A program made the translations under genes and the position numbers. The notes under the pieces were generated by a model that saw only the letters and a list, made by a program, of their open reading frames with translations, did not search any database and was not told where the DNA came from. This document shows, in pieces, positions 18,302 through 28,900 of a stretch of DNA of 64,000 nt. Numbering within the stretch: the first letter of the stretch is position 1; each line of letters opens with the position of its first letter. Source of the stretch: JBJSXJ01 sp044235425 (GTDB lineage: Bacteria; Planctomycetota; Planctomycetia; Pirellulales; Pirellulaceae); NCBI GenBank assembly GCA_044235425.1, contig JBIIHW010000013.1:1-64000 (forward strand), given 5' to 3'.

Positions 18302-19120
18302 ATGAACTCGGCTGACCACCTGAACTCGATTCTGCCCACTGCAGAGCAGTCCCCCGCGATCGCCAACCGGCTGGCTCAGGTCAGTCGGTTGCGGGAGCAG
18401 ATCGCCCGCTGTGAAACTCAGCGCCGCCCCGACCACCAGGCCACCAGCAGCAGTGGTACTCCGATCCTCGATCGGCTCCTGCCCGCCGGCGGATTTCGTC
18501 CTGGCACACTGATTGAATGGCTGGAACCGGGGCCGGGCGGTGGCACGAGTGCCCTGGTGATCCTGGCCGCTCGACATGCCTGCTCCCTCGGCCGACAACT
18601 CGTCGTCCTCGATCGCTCCCGCCGCTTCTACCCACTGGCACTCGTACCCTGGAAAATTCCGAGCGAACAGGTGCTAGTCGTACGAGCGTCGACGGTGGCG
18701 GACGAGCTCTGGGCGGCTGATCAGGCGCTGCGCAGCACGGCCGTGGGCGCCGTCTGGCTGACTTGCGATGAGCTGGCCAGTCCCGATTTTCGGCGTTTAC
18801 AACTAGCCGCCGAACAAGGTGGCTCACTCGGCCTGCTCCTGCGACCCGATCGGCACCTCGGCCAACCCTCCTGGGCTGACGTGCAGTGGCGAGTGACTCC
18901 TGCCGGAGCAGCACGCGCCTCACCCGGCACCAGCAGTCGCTGGCTTTCGATCGAATTAACGCGCTGCCGCGGTGGTCACCCCAAACCTCCCCTCACCATC
19001 GAGATGGATGACCACTCGGGAAATGTACGAGAGGTTCCTGGTCATGCTACCACGCCTACTGTGCCTGGCACTTCCCAATTGGCCCATCCAACGACTACTC
19101 GCCGCACAGCCCGAGCTTAA
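18302..19120 (+). CDS. imuA: ImuA, RecA-like accessory protein of the mutasome
   Basis: This is a 272-residue protein from ATG 18302 (the frame is open from 18248). ImuA proteins are degenerate RecA/SulA-like partners that work with ImuB and DnaE2 in damage-induced mutagenesis. The core shows the family's LDRLLPAGGFRPGTLIEWL segment and a poorly conserved P-loop region (PGPGGGTSALVIL). A RecA-like strand pattern follows (LVVLDR, AVWLTCDEL). The C-terminal 60 residues are low-complexity. Context decides the identity: imuB overlaps its end and dnaE2 follows. Confidence 0.85.
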   Translation: MNSADHLNSILPTAEQSPAIANRLAQVSRLREQIARCETQRRPDHQATSSSGTPILDRLLPAGGFRPGTLIEWLEPGPGGGTSALVILAARHACSLGRQLVVLDRSRRFYPLALVPWKIPSEQVLVVRASTVADELWAADQALRSTAVGAVWLTCDELASPDFRRLQLAAEQGGSLGLLLRPDRHLGQPSWADVQWRVTPAGAARASPGTSSRWLSIELTRCRGGHPKPPLTIEMDDHSGNVREVPGHATTPTVPGTSQLAHPTTTRRTARA

Positions 19121-21017
19121 CGCACAGCCCAAGCTGAATGCGCAGCCCAAGCTGAATGCACAGCCCGAGCTGAACGCGCAGCCCAAGCTGAATGCGCAGC
19201 CCAAGCTGAATGCGCAGCCCAAGCTGAATGCGCAGCCCAAGCTGAATGCGCAGCCCTCGCCGGACCACGGTGGAAATAACAGCAGCAGCGGCAGCGGCCA
19301 GACACTGCTGGTGCTCCATCAGCGCGATGCGCGACGCGGCGAACTCGTAACCGCCTGCTCTCGGCGCGCCTGGCAAGTCGGCGTACGCCCTGGCATGCCT
19401 CTGACCGAAGCCCGCGCACTCGCTCGCAGACACACCACCACAGCTCACCCCCACTTCCTGCCTCACGACCTCGACGCCGATCAAGCAGCACTCCACCAGC
19501 TGGCTTTAGATTGCGAGCGTTTCAGTCCGTTCGTGGGCTGGCAAACGCTCAGTGGCTCCAGTCCAGCCCCCACTTCCAGTTCCACTACCCCCACTTCCAG
19601 TTCCACTACCCCCGCTTCCACCGCCCCCACTTCACATCGCTACCTGCTCCTGGACGTCACCGGCATCGGACGCCTCTTCGGCAGCGAACAAATACTCGCC
19701 CAACAGCTCATCGACGCCTGTCGAGCTCAACAGTATTGGGGACGAGTGGCGATTGGGCCAACGATTGGGGCCGCTTGGGCCTGCGCAATGTTTCCCCGCC
19801 GCCAGATCCCTTCGCCCCAATCCAATTCACTGTCGCCCAATTCACTGTCGCCCAATTCACTGTCGCCCACCATCGAAATCCTAACCCCCGAAACTCTCCT
19901 GCAGGCGCTCGCCGATCGGCCTGTGACCGCCTTGCGACTGCCCACCGAGACCGTCGATCTGCTGCGTCAACTAGGTATCCATCAGATCGCGCAGTTACAA
20001 ACCATTCCCCGCACTGCACTCACCTCGCGCCTCGGCCCTCAGCTCCTGCAGCGACTCGATCAAGCCCAAGGTCGGCAGTTAGAACAGATCGAACCGCTAC
20101 GACCGCCGCCACGTTACCAAGTGGATTATTGTTTGGAGGAACCTACTCAGGATGTTCAGGTACTCGAGCGACTCGCGGAACGTCTGCTGGTGGATTTAAC
20201 GCGCGAGTTGAGTCAACGTTCGGAGGGCATCTTGCGACTCGACGTCCGACTTGACTGTGCCGGTCATGCACCGATCGAATGTTCCGTCGGACTCTTTCGC
20301 CCCACCGCTGCGCCACGTCATATCCTGCAGTTGCTGACCACGCAGTGGGAGCAGCGTCGCTGGTCACAAGCGATCGGCCGCTTGCAATTACGAGCCACGT
20401 TGACGGCTACCCTCGAAACGCGCCAAGGCTTGCTCTTCGCCGATCACGATCGTTCGCTAGATTCTGAACGACAACTGGGAGACCTCTTGGAACGTCTGAG
20501 CAGTCGTTTGGGGTTAACTGCCGTCCTGCGACCGAAACTGCGTCGCGAGGCATTACCCGAGTCTGCCTTTACCTACGAACCGGCAGTGGGTGGCAAACGT
20601 TCTGCAAGTCCCAAGCGATCTCCCCATCCCACACGCACCACTCGTACTGCTCGCAGTTCGCGTGCTGCTCCTACCCCTCCCTCATCTCTCGATCCGATCG
20701 AAGAACTTGCCTCACTCGGACCACTCGGTAGCGTTGCCGCTCGCCCCTGTGAATTGCGACATCCCCCCGAAGCGATTGCGGTGGTCGCGCTTGCTCATGA
20801 TGGTCCTCCCGCTTCATTTCAGTGGCAACAGCAGTCCTGGCGTGTGACTCGATATTGGGGACCTGAGCGAATTGAAACGGGTTGGTGGCGCGGTCCCTCT
20901 CGACGTCGTGATTACTACCGAGTGGAAACGAGTGCCGGGCAGCGCTTTTGGCTCTATCGCGATCTCGCGCCCGGGCCCACTCACCTGCACTGGTTTCTCC
21001 ATGGTCTTTTTTCTTGA
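19044..21017 (+). CDS. imuB: ImuB, catalytically inactive Y-family polymerase of the mutasome
   Basis: ImuB is a Y-family polymerase homologue lacking the catalytic acids; it bridges DnaE2, ImuA and the beta clamp. The N-terminal CLALPNWPIQRLL replaces the Asp-bearing start of active polymerases, as expected. The HhH-like segment (LRQLGIHQIAQLQTIPRTAL) and little-finger domain follow, and the C-terminus ends YRDLAPGPTHLHWFLHGLF. The family's usual first loop is expanded by eight 6-residue repeats (QPKLNA type, 19107-19250). Further repeats are PTSSSTT (19570-19620) and NSLSP (19820-19870). The start at 19044 has GAGAGG 9 bases upstream and overlaps imuA by 77 bases; 18972 and 19023 are alternatives. 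Length 657. Confidence 0.9.
   Translation: MLPRLLCLALPNWPIQRLLAAQPELNAQPKLNAQPKLNAQPELNAQPKLNAQPKLNAQPKLNAQPKLNAQPSPDHGGNNSSSGSGQTLLVLHQRDARRGELVTACSRRAWQVGVRPGMPLTEARALARRHTTTAHPHFLPHDLDADQAALHQLALDCERFSPFVGWQTLSGSSPAPTSSSTTPTSSSTTPASTAPTSHRYLLLDVTGIGRLFGSEQILAQQLIDACRAQQYWGRVAIGPTIGAAWACAMFPRRQIPSPQSNSLSPNSLSPNSLSPTIEILTPETLLQALADRPVTALRLPTETVDLLRQLGIHQIAQLQTIPRTALTSRLGPQLLQRLDQAQGRQLEQIEPLRPPPRYQVDYCLEEPTQDVQVLERLAERLLVDLTRELSQRSEGILRLDVRLDCAGHAPIECSVGLFRPTAAPRHILQLLTTQWEQRRWSQAIGRLQLRATLTATLETRQGLLFADHDRSLDSERQLGDLLERLSSRLGLTAVLRPKLRREALPESAFTYEPAVGGKRSASPKRSPHPTRTTRTARSSRAAPTPPSSLDPIEELASLGPLGSVAARPCELRHPPEAIAVVALAHDGPPASFQWQQQSWRVTRYWGPERIETGWWRGPSRRRDYYRVETSAGQRFWLYRDLAPGPTHLHWFLHGLFS
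19107..19250 (+). repeat. In-frame 18-bp tandem repeat in imuB (8 units)
   Basis: Eight consecutive 18-base units of the CAGCCCAAGCTGAATGCG type encode Q-P-(K/E)-L-N-A. Units differ at only a few positions, so the array expanded recently. It inserts 48 residues between the first strand and the next conserved block of ImuB. Confidence 0.95.
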
Positions 21018-21032
21018 AGTGGACTGCCGCCT

Positions 21033-24000
21033 ATGTTTCCTTACGCGGAATTGCATTGCAAAACCAACTTTTCATTCTTGGAGGGAGCGGCTCATGCCGA
21101 TGAATTGCTGCCGCGCGCAGCGGAACTCGGCTATCACGCACTGGCCATTACCGATCGCAATAGCCTGGCTGGGATTGTCCGAGCTTATACCGCCGCTAAA
21201 CAGCTCCCCATCAAGTTGATCGTCGGCGCTGAACTGCATCTCACCGACGCTCCGCCTCTGGTTGTCTGGGTCCCCGATCGCCCCGCCTACGCCCGCCTCT
21301 GCCGCTTGCTCACCGTCGGACGCCGGCGCGCAACGAAAGGAGAATGCCTCCTATCCCTGGACGATCTCGCTACCTACTCGGCTGGCCTGATAGCCGGCGT
21401 TCTACCCTCAACGCAGCTTTCCGCCGACAACTTACTTACCTATCGCGAATTGTTTGGCGATCGGCTTTATCTGCTGGCAGAACTGTTTCAGGGGCCGGAT
21501 GATGAGCGCCGGTTGGCGGAATGGCAACGACTCGCTCAGCAGACTCGCGTCCCACTGATGGCCGCCGGTGATGTGCGTTACCACCTCCCTCTGCGCCAGC
21601 CACTCGCCGAAGTCCTTACCGCCATCCGACTCGGTACCACCGTCGACCAACTCGCCGCTCGTCGCTTCCCCAACGCTCAGCGCTACCTTCGCTCACTGGA
21701 ACAGCTGCACACCGCCTTTGCAGCCGCTCCCGCACTCCTGGCTCGCACCCGCGAAGTGGCTGATCGCTGCCACTTCTCACTTGCGGAACTGCGTTATGAA
21801 TATCCCGAGGAACTGGTGCCACCCGGTCACACACCGACCAGCTACTTGAATCAGTCGACCTGGGAAGGAGCACGGCAACGATACCCTGCGGGAATTCCCG
21901 CTAAAGTTCGTGAACTGCTCGAGTATGAATTACAGATTATTGCCGAATTGCACTATGAACCTTATTTCTTGACGGTCTGGGACATGGTCTGCTTCGCGCG
22001 ACAGCGAGGCATCCTCTGCCAAGGCCGCGGTTCCGCTGCTAACTCTGCCGTCTGCTATTGCCTTGGCGTTACCTCCGTTGATCCAGCGCGCAGCGATGTG
22101 TTATTCGAGCGATTTGTGAGTCGTGAGCGCAACGAGGCGCCCGATATTGATATTGATTTCGAACATGAACGCCGTGAGGAAGTGCTGCAGTATCTCTATG
22201 AAAAATATGGTCGCGAACGTGCCGGACTGACGGCTGTTGTCATCACCTACTGCGCCCGCAGCGCCGTGCGCGATGTCGGTAAGGCACTCGGCTTGTCACT
22301 CGATCGAGTTGATGCACTGGCGAAGCAGGTCGAGGGTTATCGTCATGAACCACGACTAGCCGAGCGATGCTCGCAGGTGGGGCTCGATCCCGACTCGCCC
22401 CTGGGCCAGCGCCTCATCCATTTAATCTCGGAACTTATCGGCTTCCCGCGCCATCTGTCGCAGCATGTGGGCGGGATGGTCATCACTCATGGACCACTCT
22501 GCGAATTAGCGCCCATCGAAAATGCTGCCATGGCTGATCGGACCGTCATTCAATGGGATAAAAATGATCTCGATGAACTCGGCATTCTCAAAGTCGACTG
22601 TCTCTGCTTGGGCATGCTCTCCGCCATTCGTAAATGCTTCGCGCTGATCCAGCAGCGACATGGTCGGCAACTCACTCTGGCCAATATCCCCGCCGAAGAC
22701 TCGCGAGTCTATGACATGATCTCGCAAGCCGACACGATGGGCGTATTTCAAATCGAAAGCCGAGCTCAAATGAGTATGCTACCGCGGCTCAAGCCACGCT
22801 GCTTTTATGATCTGGTCATCGAAGTGGCGATTGTGCGCCCAGGACCCATTCAAGGGCAAATGGTCCATCCCTATCTGCGACGGCGCAGTGGCAACGAACC
22901 CGTTACTTACCCTACCGAAGCACTGCGTGAAGTCCTCCACAAAACACTCGGCGTGCCTCTGTTTCAAGAGCAGGCCATGCGCCTGGCGGTGGTAGCAGCC
23001 GGTTTCACTCCCGGTGAAGCGGATCAACTGCGACGAGCGATGGGAGCATGGCGACGTCCGGGGATCATCGATCAATTTCGCCGGAAACTGCTCGCCGGCA
23101 TGGAAGAGCGGGGCTTGAGTCGTGAATTTGCGGAACAGGTTTTTATTCAGATTCGAGGCTTTGGTGAATATGGTTTTCCCGAATCTCATGCCGCCAGTTT
23201 TGCACTCCTGGTCTATGTCTCTGCCTGGCTGAAACGATACTATCACGCCGCTTTTACCGCCGCTCTGCTGAATAGCCAGCCGATGGGTTTTTATGCGCCC
23301 GCTCAACTGATTCAGGATGCCTGTCGACATGGTGTGCGAGTGCACCCTGTAGATGTCAATCACAGCCACTGGGACTGCACACTCGAAGGCCCCACCGGCA
23401 AAGATGAACTGCGACTGGGAATGCGCTTACTCAGCGGTATATCGCGTCGAGTGGTTGATCAGATTCTAGAAGCCCGCTCGGCCGCTGGTCCCTTTCGGTC
23501 ACTCGATGACTTCACCGCACGTACGAAGCTAGGCCGAGCGATGGTGAGTCACTTGGCGGACGCCGATGCCTTTGGGTCACTGCAATTAGACCGTCGAGCG
23601 GCTTTGTGGGAGGCGCTGGCACAAGAGAAGAAGGCGGTTGAGCAACCACTGTTATTAGGACTGGACCACGACGAGCCGACTGCCAGCCTGCCCACGATGT
23701 CGGGCATCGATCAAGTATTTGCCGACTATCGTACAGCCGGCTTATCACTGAAGGCTCATCCGCTAAGTTTTTTTCGAGAACAATTAAGTCGGTTACGAGT
23801 ACGCACGGCGGCCAGCCTGGCGCAAACCATGCCCGACCGACAAGTGCGAGTGGCGGGCTTGGTGCTGCTGCGTCAACGACCTGGTACCGCTCGTGGAATC
23901 ACCTTCGTCACTCTGGAAGATGAAACGGGAGCTGCCAATCTGGTGATTCGTCAGAAGGTCTGGGAGCAGTATTACACGATCGCTCGGCGTAGCCCGGCCT

Positions 24001-24119
24001 GGATCGCTCACGGCAAACTTGAACGTCGCGATTCCGTGATCCATCTGGTCGTCAATCGCCTGGAAGACCTCTCCACCACCCTCGGCCCAATTCATTCACC
24101 CGCGCGCGACTTCCGCTAA
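21033..24119 (+). CDS. dnaE2: Error-prone DNA polymerase DnaE2
   Basis: This 1028-residue C-family polymerase is the catalytic member of the ImuA-ImuB-DnaE2 mutasome. It has an N-terminal PHP domain (AELHCKTNFSFLEGAAHADEL), a palm with the acidic PDIDIDFEHERRE motif near residue 370, the RxxQHxGGMxI motif (HLSQHVGGMVITHGP), and the FPESHAASFA signature of DnaE2/DnaE. A C-terminal OB fold (VAGLVLLRQRPGTARGITFV) follows. Its length is typical of DnaE2 (about 1000-1100) rather than replicative DnaE1. It starts 15 bases after imuB. Confidence 0.96.
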   Translation: MFPYAELHCKTNFSFLEGAAHADELLPRAAELGYHALAITDRNSLAGIVRAYTAAKQLPIKLIVGAELHLTDAPPLVVWVPDRPAYARLCRLLTVGRRRATKGECLLSLDDLATYSAGLIAGVLPSTQLSADNLLTYRELFGDRLYLLAELFQGPDDERRLAEWQRLAQQTRVPLMAAGDVRYHLPLRQPLAEVLTAIRLGTTVDQLAARRFPNAQRYLRSLEQLHTAFAAAPALLARTREVADRCHFSLAELRYEYPEELVPPGHTPTSYLNQSTWEGARQRYPAGIPAKVRELLEYELQIIAELHYEPYFLTVWDMVCFARQRGILCQGRGSAANSAVCYCLGVTSVDPARSDVLFERFVSRERNEAPDIDIDFEHERREEVLQYLYEKYGRERAGLTAVVITYCARSAVRDVGKALGLSLDRVDALAKQVEGYRHEPRLAERCSQVGLDPDSPLGQRLIHLISELIGFPRHLSQHVGGMVITHGPLCELAPIENAAMADRTVIQWDKNDLDELGILKVDCLCLGMLSAIRKCFALIQQRHGRQLTLANIPAEDSRVYDMISQADTMGVFQIESRAQMSMLPRLKPRCFYDLVIEVAIVRPGPIQGQMVHPYLRRRSGNEPVTYPTEALREVLHKTLGVPLFQEQAMRLAVVAAGFTPGEADQLRRAMGAWRRPGIIDQFRRKLLAGMEERGLSREFAEQVFIQIRGFGEYGFPESHAASFALLVYVSAWLKRYYHAAFTAALLNSQPMGFYAPAQLIQDACRHGVRVHPVDVNHSHWDCTLEGPTGKDELRLGMRLLSGISRRVVDQILEARSAAGPFRSLDDFTARTKLGRAMVSHLADADAFGSLQLDRRAALWEALAQEKKAVEQPLLLGLDHDEPTASLPTMSGIDQVFADYRTAGLSLKAHPLSFFREQLSRLRVRTAASLAQTMPDRQVRVAGLVLLRQRPGTARGITFVTLEDETGAANLVIRQKVWEQYYTIARRSPAWIAHGKLERRDSVIHLVVNRLEDLSTTLGPIHSPARDFR

Positions 24120-24383
24120 GGAGTATCCCCGGATGGATGATCGAAAAATCTGGGAACGTTTTTTTGGTCCTTTTGAGCTTCAAATAGTTTGTGCACTGAA
24201 CGTGTGGGCAAGATTCGTTTTTTGTTTTCGAAACACCCTGAAGCAAGAAAGCCCCAGCCCAAAGGGCCAGCAACATGTCAGTTCATGGCAGCGCCTCTAG
24301 CCCCAAGGATAATCATTGCTTTCGTCCCGTGATCCGCGACAATGATCCGCGACACTTCGCTCTCATTTCAGGAGTACTCGCGG

Positions 24384-25952
24384 ATGAAGCTGGGAAATTG
24401 CCAACCGGTCACGCGCAGTGAAAAACTGCTGCGACCGTGGATGTGGATCTGGAGCCTCGTGGTCGTGCTCGGGGTCGTGACCGAGTTGCTAGCGGACGAA
24501 GCTCCGCTGAAATCGCGTCCCAGCAGACTCTCCAGTGGCCCCCTACCCAACATCATCCTCGTGATGCCCGATGACATGGGCTGGGGCGATATTGCTGCTC
24601 ACGGTCACCCGCTCGTGAAAACACCGCATCTGGATCGCCTGCATCGCGAGAGTGTACGGTTCACGGATTTCCATGTGAGTCCCACTTGTTCGCCCACTCG
24701 TGCCGCATTACTCAGCGGTCGACATGAATTTAAAAATGGCGTGACTCATACCATCAAGGAGCGTGAGCGTTTGGCGCTCGACACCATCACCTTGCCTCAA
24801 GTGCTACGCGACGCGGGCTACCTGTCGGCAATCTTCGGCAAATGGCACCTCGGCGACGAGGATGCCTATCAGCCTCAACAGCGCGGATTTCACGAAGTGT
24901 TCATTCATGGAGCGGGCGGGATTGGTCAAACCTATCCCGGTAGTTGTGGCGACGCGCCCAACAACAAATATCACAATCCAACACTCTGGCACAACAAACG
25001 TTTTGTCACCACCAAAGGCTACTGTACCGATCTGTTTTTTGATCAGGCGATGAAGTGGATGGCAGCTCGCCTGAATGGCCAAAAGCATGCCGAGAGTAAA
25101 CCTGATGATCCCAAAGCCAGTACGGCATACAGTCCGTTTTTCGTGATGATCACACCCAACGCGCCCCACGCGCCCCTGGTTAGTCCCGGCCCGAAGTACG
25201 ACGAGCAGTATGAGGGCAAGAGCATCGGCGGCAAAGCACTAAGTCGCGGCGATGTGGCCTACTACAGCATGATCACGAACATCGACGAGAATGTCGGGCG
25301 CTTGCTGGAATTCCTCGACCGAGAAAATGCCGCCGAGAAAACCTTGGTGATTTTTCTCAGTGATAATGGTGGTACACACACGCACTTCTATCACGGTGGC
25401 TATCGAGGCGGCAAAGGAACGATGTATTCGGGTGGCACGCACGCGCCGTCTTTCTGGCGCTGGCCCCAGACGCTGCCCGCCGGCGTCGATGTCACGCAGC
25501 TCGCCGCTCATATCGACATCTTTCCCACTCTGGTCGATATCGCCCGACAATTGCCGCTGCGAGATTCCCGAGTGCGAGCCCAAGTTGAAGGTCGCAGCTT
25601 GTTGCCTCTGTTGCTCGATCGGCAGGCCCCGTGGACCGATCGCACACTCGTCACGCACGTCGGTCGCTGGGAAAAAGGCCAAGTCGAACAGGCAAAATTT
25701 AAAAACTGCTCGATTCGCAATCAGCGCTATCGACTGGTGGAAAACCGAGCACTCTATGACCTGGTCGAGGATCGCGGCGAGCAAACCGATGTGAGTGCTC
25801 AGCACCCCGACGTAGTAACAAAGCTGCGAAACGCTTATGATCAATGGTGGGGCGAAATCCAGCCGCGGTTGGTGAATGAGGATGCCGTTGGCCCAGCCAC
25901 GAATCCGTTCCATGATCGTTACTACGAACAATTTGGCCCACCGAAGATGTGA
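24384..25952 (+). CDS. Exported sulfatase
   Basis: This 522-residue type I sulfatase has a signal peptide (MWIWSLVVVLGVVTELLA, about 17-34), the metal-binding MPDDMGWGD block, and the CSPTR formylglycine signature at Cys-102. LSDNGG supplies later metal ligands. AGGAG sits 9 bases before ATG 24384; the longer frame from 24342 adds nothing conserved. Shorter than the arylsulfatase at 3784, it lacks the C-terminal lectin-like domain. Substrate unknown. The TIR gene follows after only 3 bases. Confidence 0.93.
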   Translation: MKLGNCQPVTRSEKLLRPWMWIWSLVVVLGVVTELLADEAPLKSRPSRLSSGPLPNIILVMPDDMGWGDIAAHGHPLVKTPHLDRLHRESVRFTDFHVSPTCSPTRAALLSGRHEFKNGVTHTIKERERLALDTITLPQVLRDAGYLSAIFGKWHLGDEDAYQPQQRGFHEVFIHGAGGIGQTYPGSCGDAPNNKYHNPTLWHNKRFVTTKGYCTDLFFDQAMKWMAARLNGQKHAESKPDDPKASTAYSPFFVMITPNAPHAPLVSPGPKYDEQYEGKSIGGKALSRGDVAYYSMITNIDENVGRLLEFLDRENAAEKTLVIFLSDNGGTHTHFYHGGYRGGKGTMYSGGTHAPSFWRWPQTLPAGVDVTQLAAHIDIFPTLVDIARQLPLRDSRVRAQVEGRSLLPLLLDRQAPWTDRTLVTHVGRWEKGQVEQAKFKNCSIRNQRYRLVENRALYDLVEDRGEQTDVSAQHPDVVTKLRNAYDQWWGEIQPRLVNEDAVGPATNPFHDRYYEQFGPPKM

Positions 25953-25955
25953 TCT

Positions 25956-28900
25956 ATGAATGCATCGAGTACCTCGCGGCAGTATCACTATGAGTCTCAG
26001 GGCGTAACGCATGGTCCCGTATCGGGCCGAGCACTCCGAGCGCTTGCAGCATCCGGCAAGATCGCTCCCACGGATACCGTTTGGGAGGTAGGATCCGAAA
26101 AACGCTATCGCGCGACCAAGGTGCGCGGACTGTTCGGTGAAGCCGGAGCGGATGCCGAATCCAAATCGGCGACAGCAGGTAAAGCCGACGGCAGCGATAG
26201 CAACAGATCTTCTGGCGGCTCTTCGAGCACCGAGCCGCCCGACGATGATATCGTGACCGCAACCCTGATCCTGGATGACACGCCCACGACTGCCTCGCCA
26301 TTCGCTCCCGTGACGCCAGCAGCGCCCGTGACGCCAGCGGTGCGCGTGACGCCAGCAGCGCCCGTGACGCCAGCGGTGCGCGTGACGCCAGCGGCGCCCG
26401 TGACGCCAGCGGCGCCCGTGACGCCAGCAGCGCCCGTGACCGGCAACCCCTTCGCGACAACTTCCACGCCGCCCACGCGGTCGGCTTCTTCGGTCTCCAA
26501 CAGGCCATCCGCTGCCCCACCGGCCACCAAACCAGCTGGTCGATCAAGCAGCCAACCAGCTAGCCAAACAGTTCGTCCACTAGTTCCTCAGAATAATACC
26601 CAAACATCCACCACGACTCCGGCGAAACCTGCTGCCCAAAACGGCACCAAGTCTGCTGCCAAGCCAGCAGCCACGCCGGCGAAAGATGTTGTGCTGGCCA
26701 CCGCCCTGCGCGATGTTTTCATCTCGTATTCTTCCAAGGACAAAACGATCGCCGATGCGATCTGCGGCATCCTGGAGCAGGAGCGTATTCGCTGCTGGAT
26801 CGCTCCGCGTGATATTCGCCCCGGACAGGAATATGCCGAGTCGATTCTCAATGCGATCAATGCCAGCCGCATGATGGTGATCGTGCTGTCGGCCTCCTCG
26901 AATGCCTCCCCGCACGTGCTGCGAGAAGTGGAACGCGGAGTGAGTAAAGGAATCCCTGTGATTCCGTTTCGAGTGGAAGATATTAAGCCGTCGAAGTCTC
27001 TCGAGTTTTTCTTGAGTGCCCCGCACTGGCTCGATGCACTCACCAGACCTCTGGAAGACCACATTCACAAACTGGTGACCGTCGCCAAGACCATCCTGGA
27101 GACTCAGCCGGACGATCCCGATCGCTCTCTGGGTGGTGCCACACGTCTAGCGCAGATGCGTCCTCGGCCTCGCCGGGCTTGGCTCAAGCCAGCCGGAATC
27201 GTGGGAGCCGCGCTGGCACTGATCCTGGCGCTGATGATGCTTTGGCGATCCGCTGGCCCCAATCCACTCGACGCTGAGCTCGCCGAATTCAAACGAAATC
27301 TCGACCTGGGCAACGGCTCGATTGTCTTCCTGAATCAGCATGCCACTTCGCGATTCCCCGAATGGTTAAAGTTGGCCGAACGCGGTAATCCCATCGGGCA
27401 ACTTTTCGTGGGCCGCTGTTACCAAGAAGGACTCGTCGTCGAACCAGATGCCAAAGTCGCCCTGGAATGGCTCAAGAAATCTGCCAACAACGGTAACTCA
27501 TTCGCACAAGTTGCTATTGCTTATGGCTACAGTGACGGCATCGGAGGCATGGAGCGGAACGTGTCGGAGTCCCTGCGGTGGAACACATTGGCCGCCGAGC
27601 AGGGCAATAGCACGGCCATGCGGAACATTGGATTTCTCTACGCCGAAGGAATTCAAGGAAAGCCGGAACTAGATAAGGCGCTGGAATGGTTTCGTAAGGC
27701 CGCGGAGGCGGGAAATACGGCAGCGATGCGCAAGGTCGCAGATTTTTATCGGTCGGGAACAGGTGTGGAAAAGGATGAGGCGGAAGCGGAAAAGTGGGTC
27801 GCTCGAGCACTCGCGGCGGGCGATGTCTGGTTGATCGGCAAAAATCTGGGAGAGGAATTTGGTAAACAGTTTGCCGCTTATTTGGACGCCAAAGCAACCG
27901 CCGCACGCAAATCCGAGGCGGTTACGACATTACAGGCCAAGCTGCCTGAAATCCAGCAGATGCAATTAAATGGCGTCGTCGCTATCTTCTCCGCCTCCGA
28001 CTTTTATGTCTCGATCACCGGCCTGGAGGATCTGCCGAAAACCGATCCGCTGCGAGCGATTCACAATGATCTGGTGACCCGGCTCATCACCGTTTATTCG
28101 GCTGCTTCAAATTCAGAAAAAGCGAATCATCTGGCCGACTTCACACGCGCGGTCGATCTGCGACTGGCGAGCTTGTACGAAGACAAAAACTATGTCGAGC
28201 TCGAGAAGATCTGGGAGCAGTGCTACCAAAACATTCGCTACGATCAACTACGCAAGAACGATGAATGGAACAGTCTCGTAAAGCAAATTCGCTTTCTCAC
28301 CACGGCACTCATCAAGCAAGGGCAACGCAAAGAGGCCGAGCAGTTGATTGAGGCGATAACAAAGCAATGTCAGGTGTGGCTCAAGGATCGACCGTGGGAT
28401 TGGTATTTGAAAGATGCTTATACGGGAGTTTGTTTCGAGGCGGCAGATGCTTGGTTTGAGACCGGTGATGTGGAACTCATGCAGCCGCTTTTGCTACAAG
28501 GCTGGACGATTCGCTTGCGGCAATTCGGGAAAGAAGATTGGCTGTCACGGTTGACGGGCAGGTTGCCTCGCAAGGGACAGGTCCCCAGCGGTGCATCGGA
28601 TGAAGAACGCGATTTCTTTGAACGTTTTGCGGTCGACAAATCGAAAGATGATAAGAGCAAGAGCGGTTCCAGCACGACAGGCACGACGACGTCGACGAGC
28701 AGCGGAACTGCCGAAGTAAAAAAGCGTGATTCAGGCATGAAACGATTTACGGTACCGATCGATTTTGCCGGAAAGAAGTATCCGTTTTTTGTCTACGTGA
28801 TGACTGGTCCGCGCGGGTATGCCGAAGTACAAGATCAGTTTCGCTGGGTGGAGGAGATCCGCGGCGGCAAGGTACCGCAAGAAGTGCGTGATTCCTTTCG

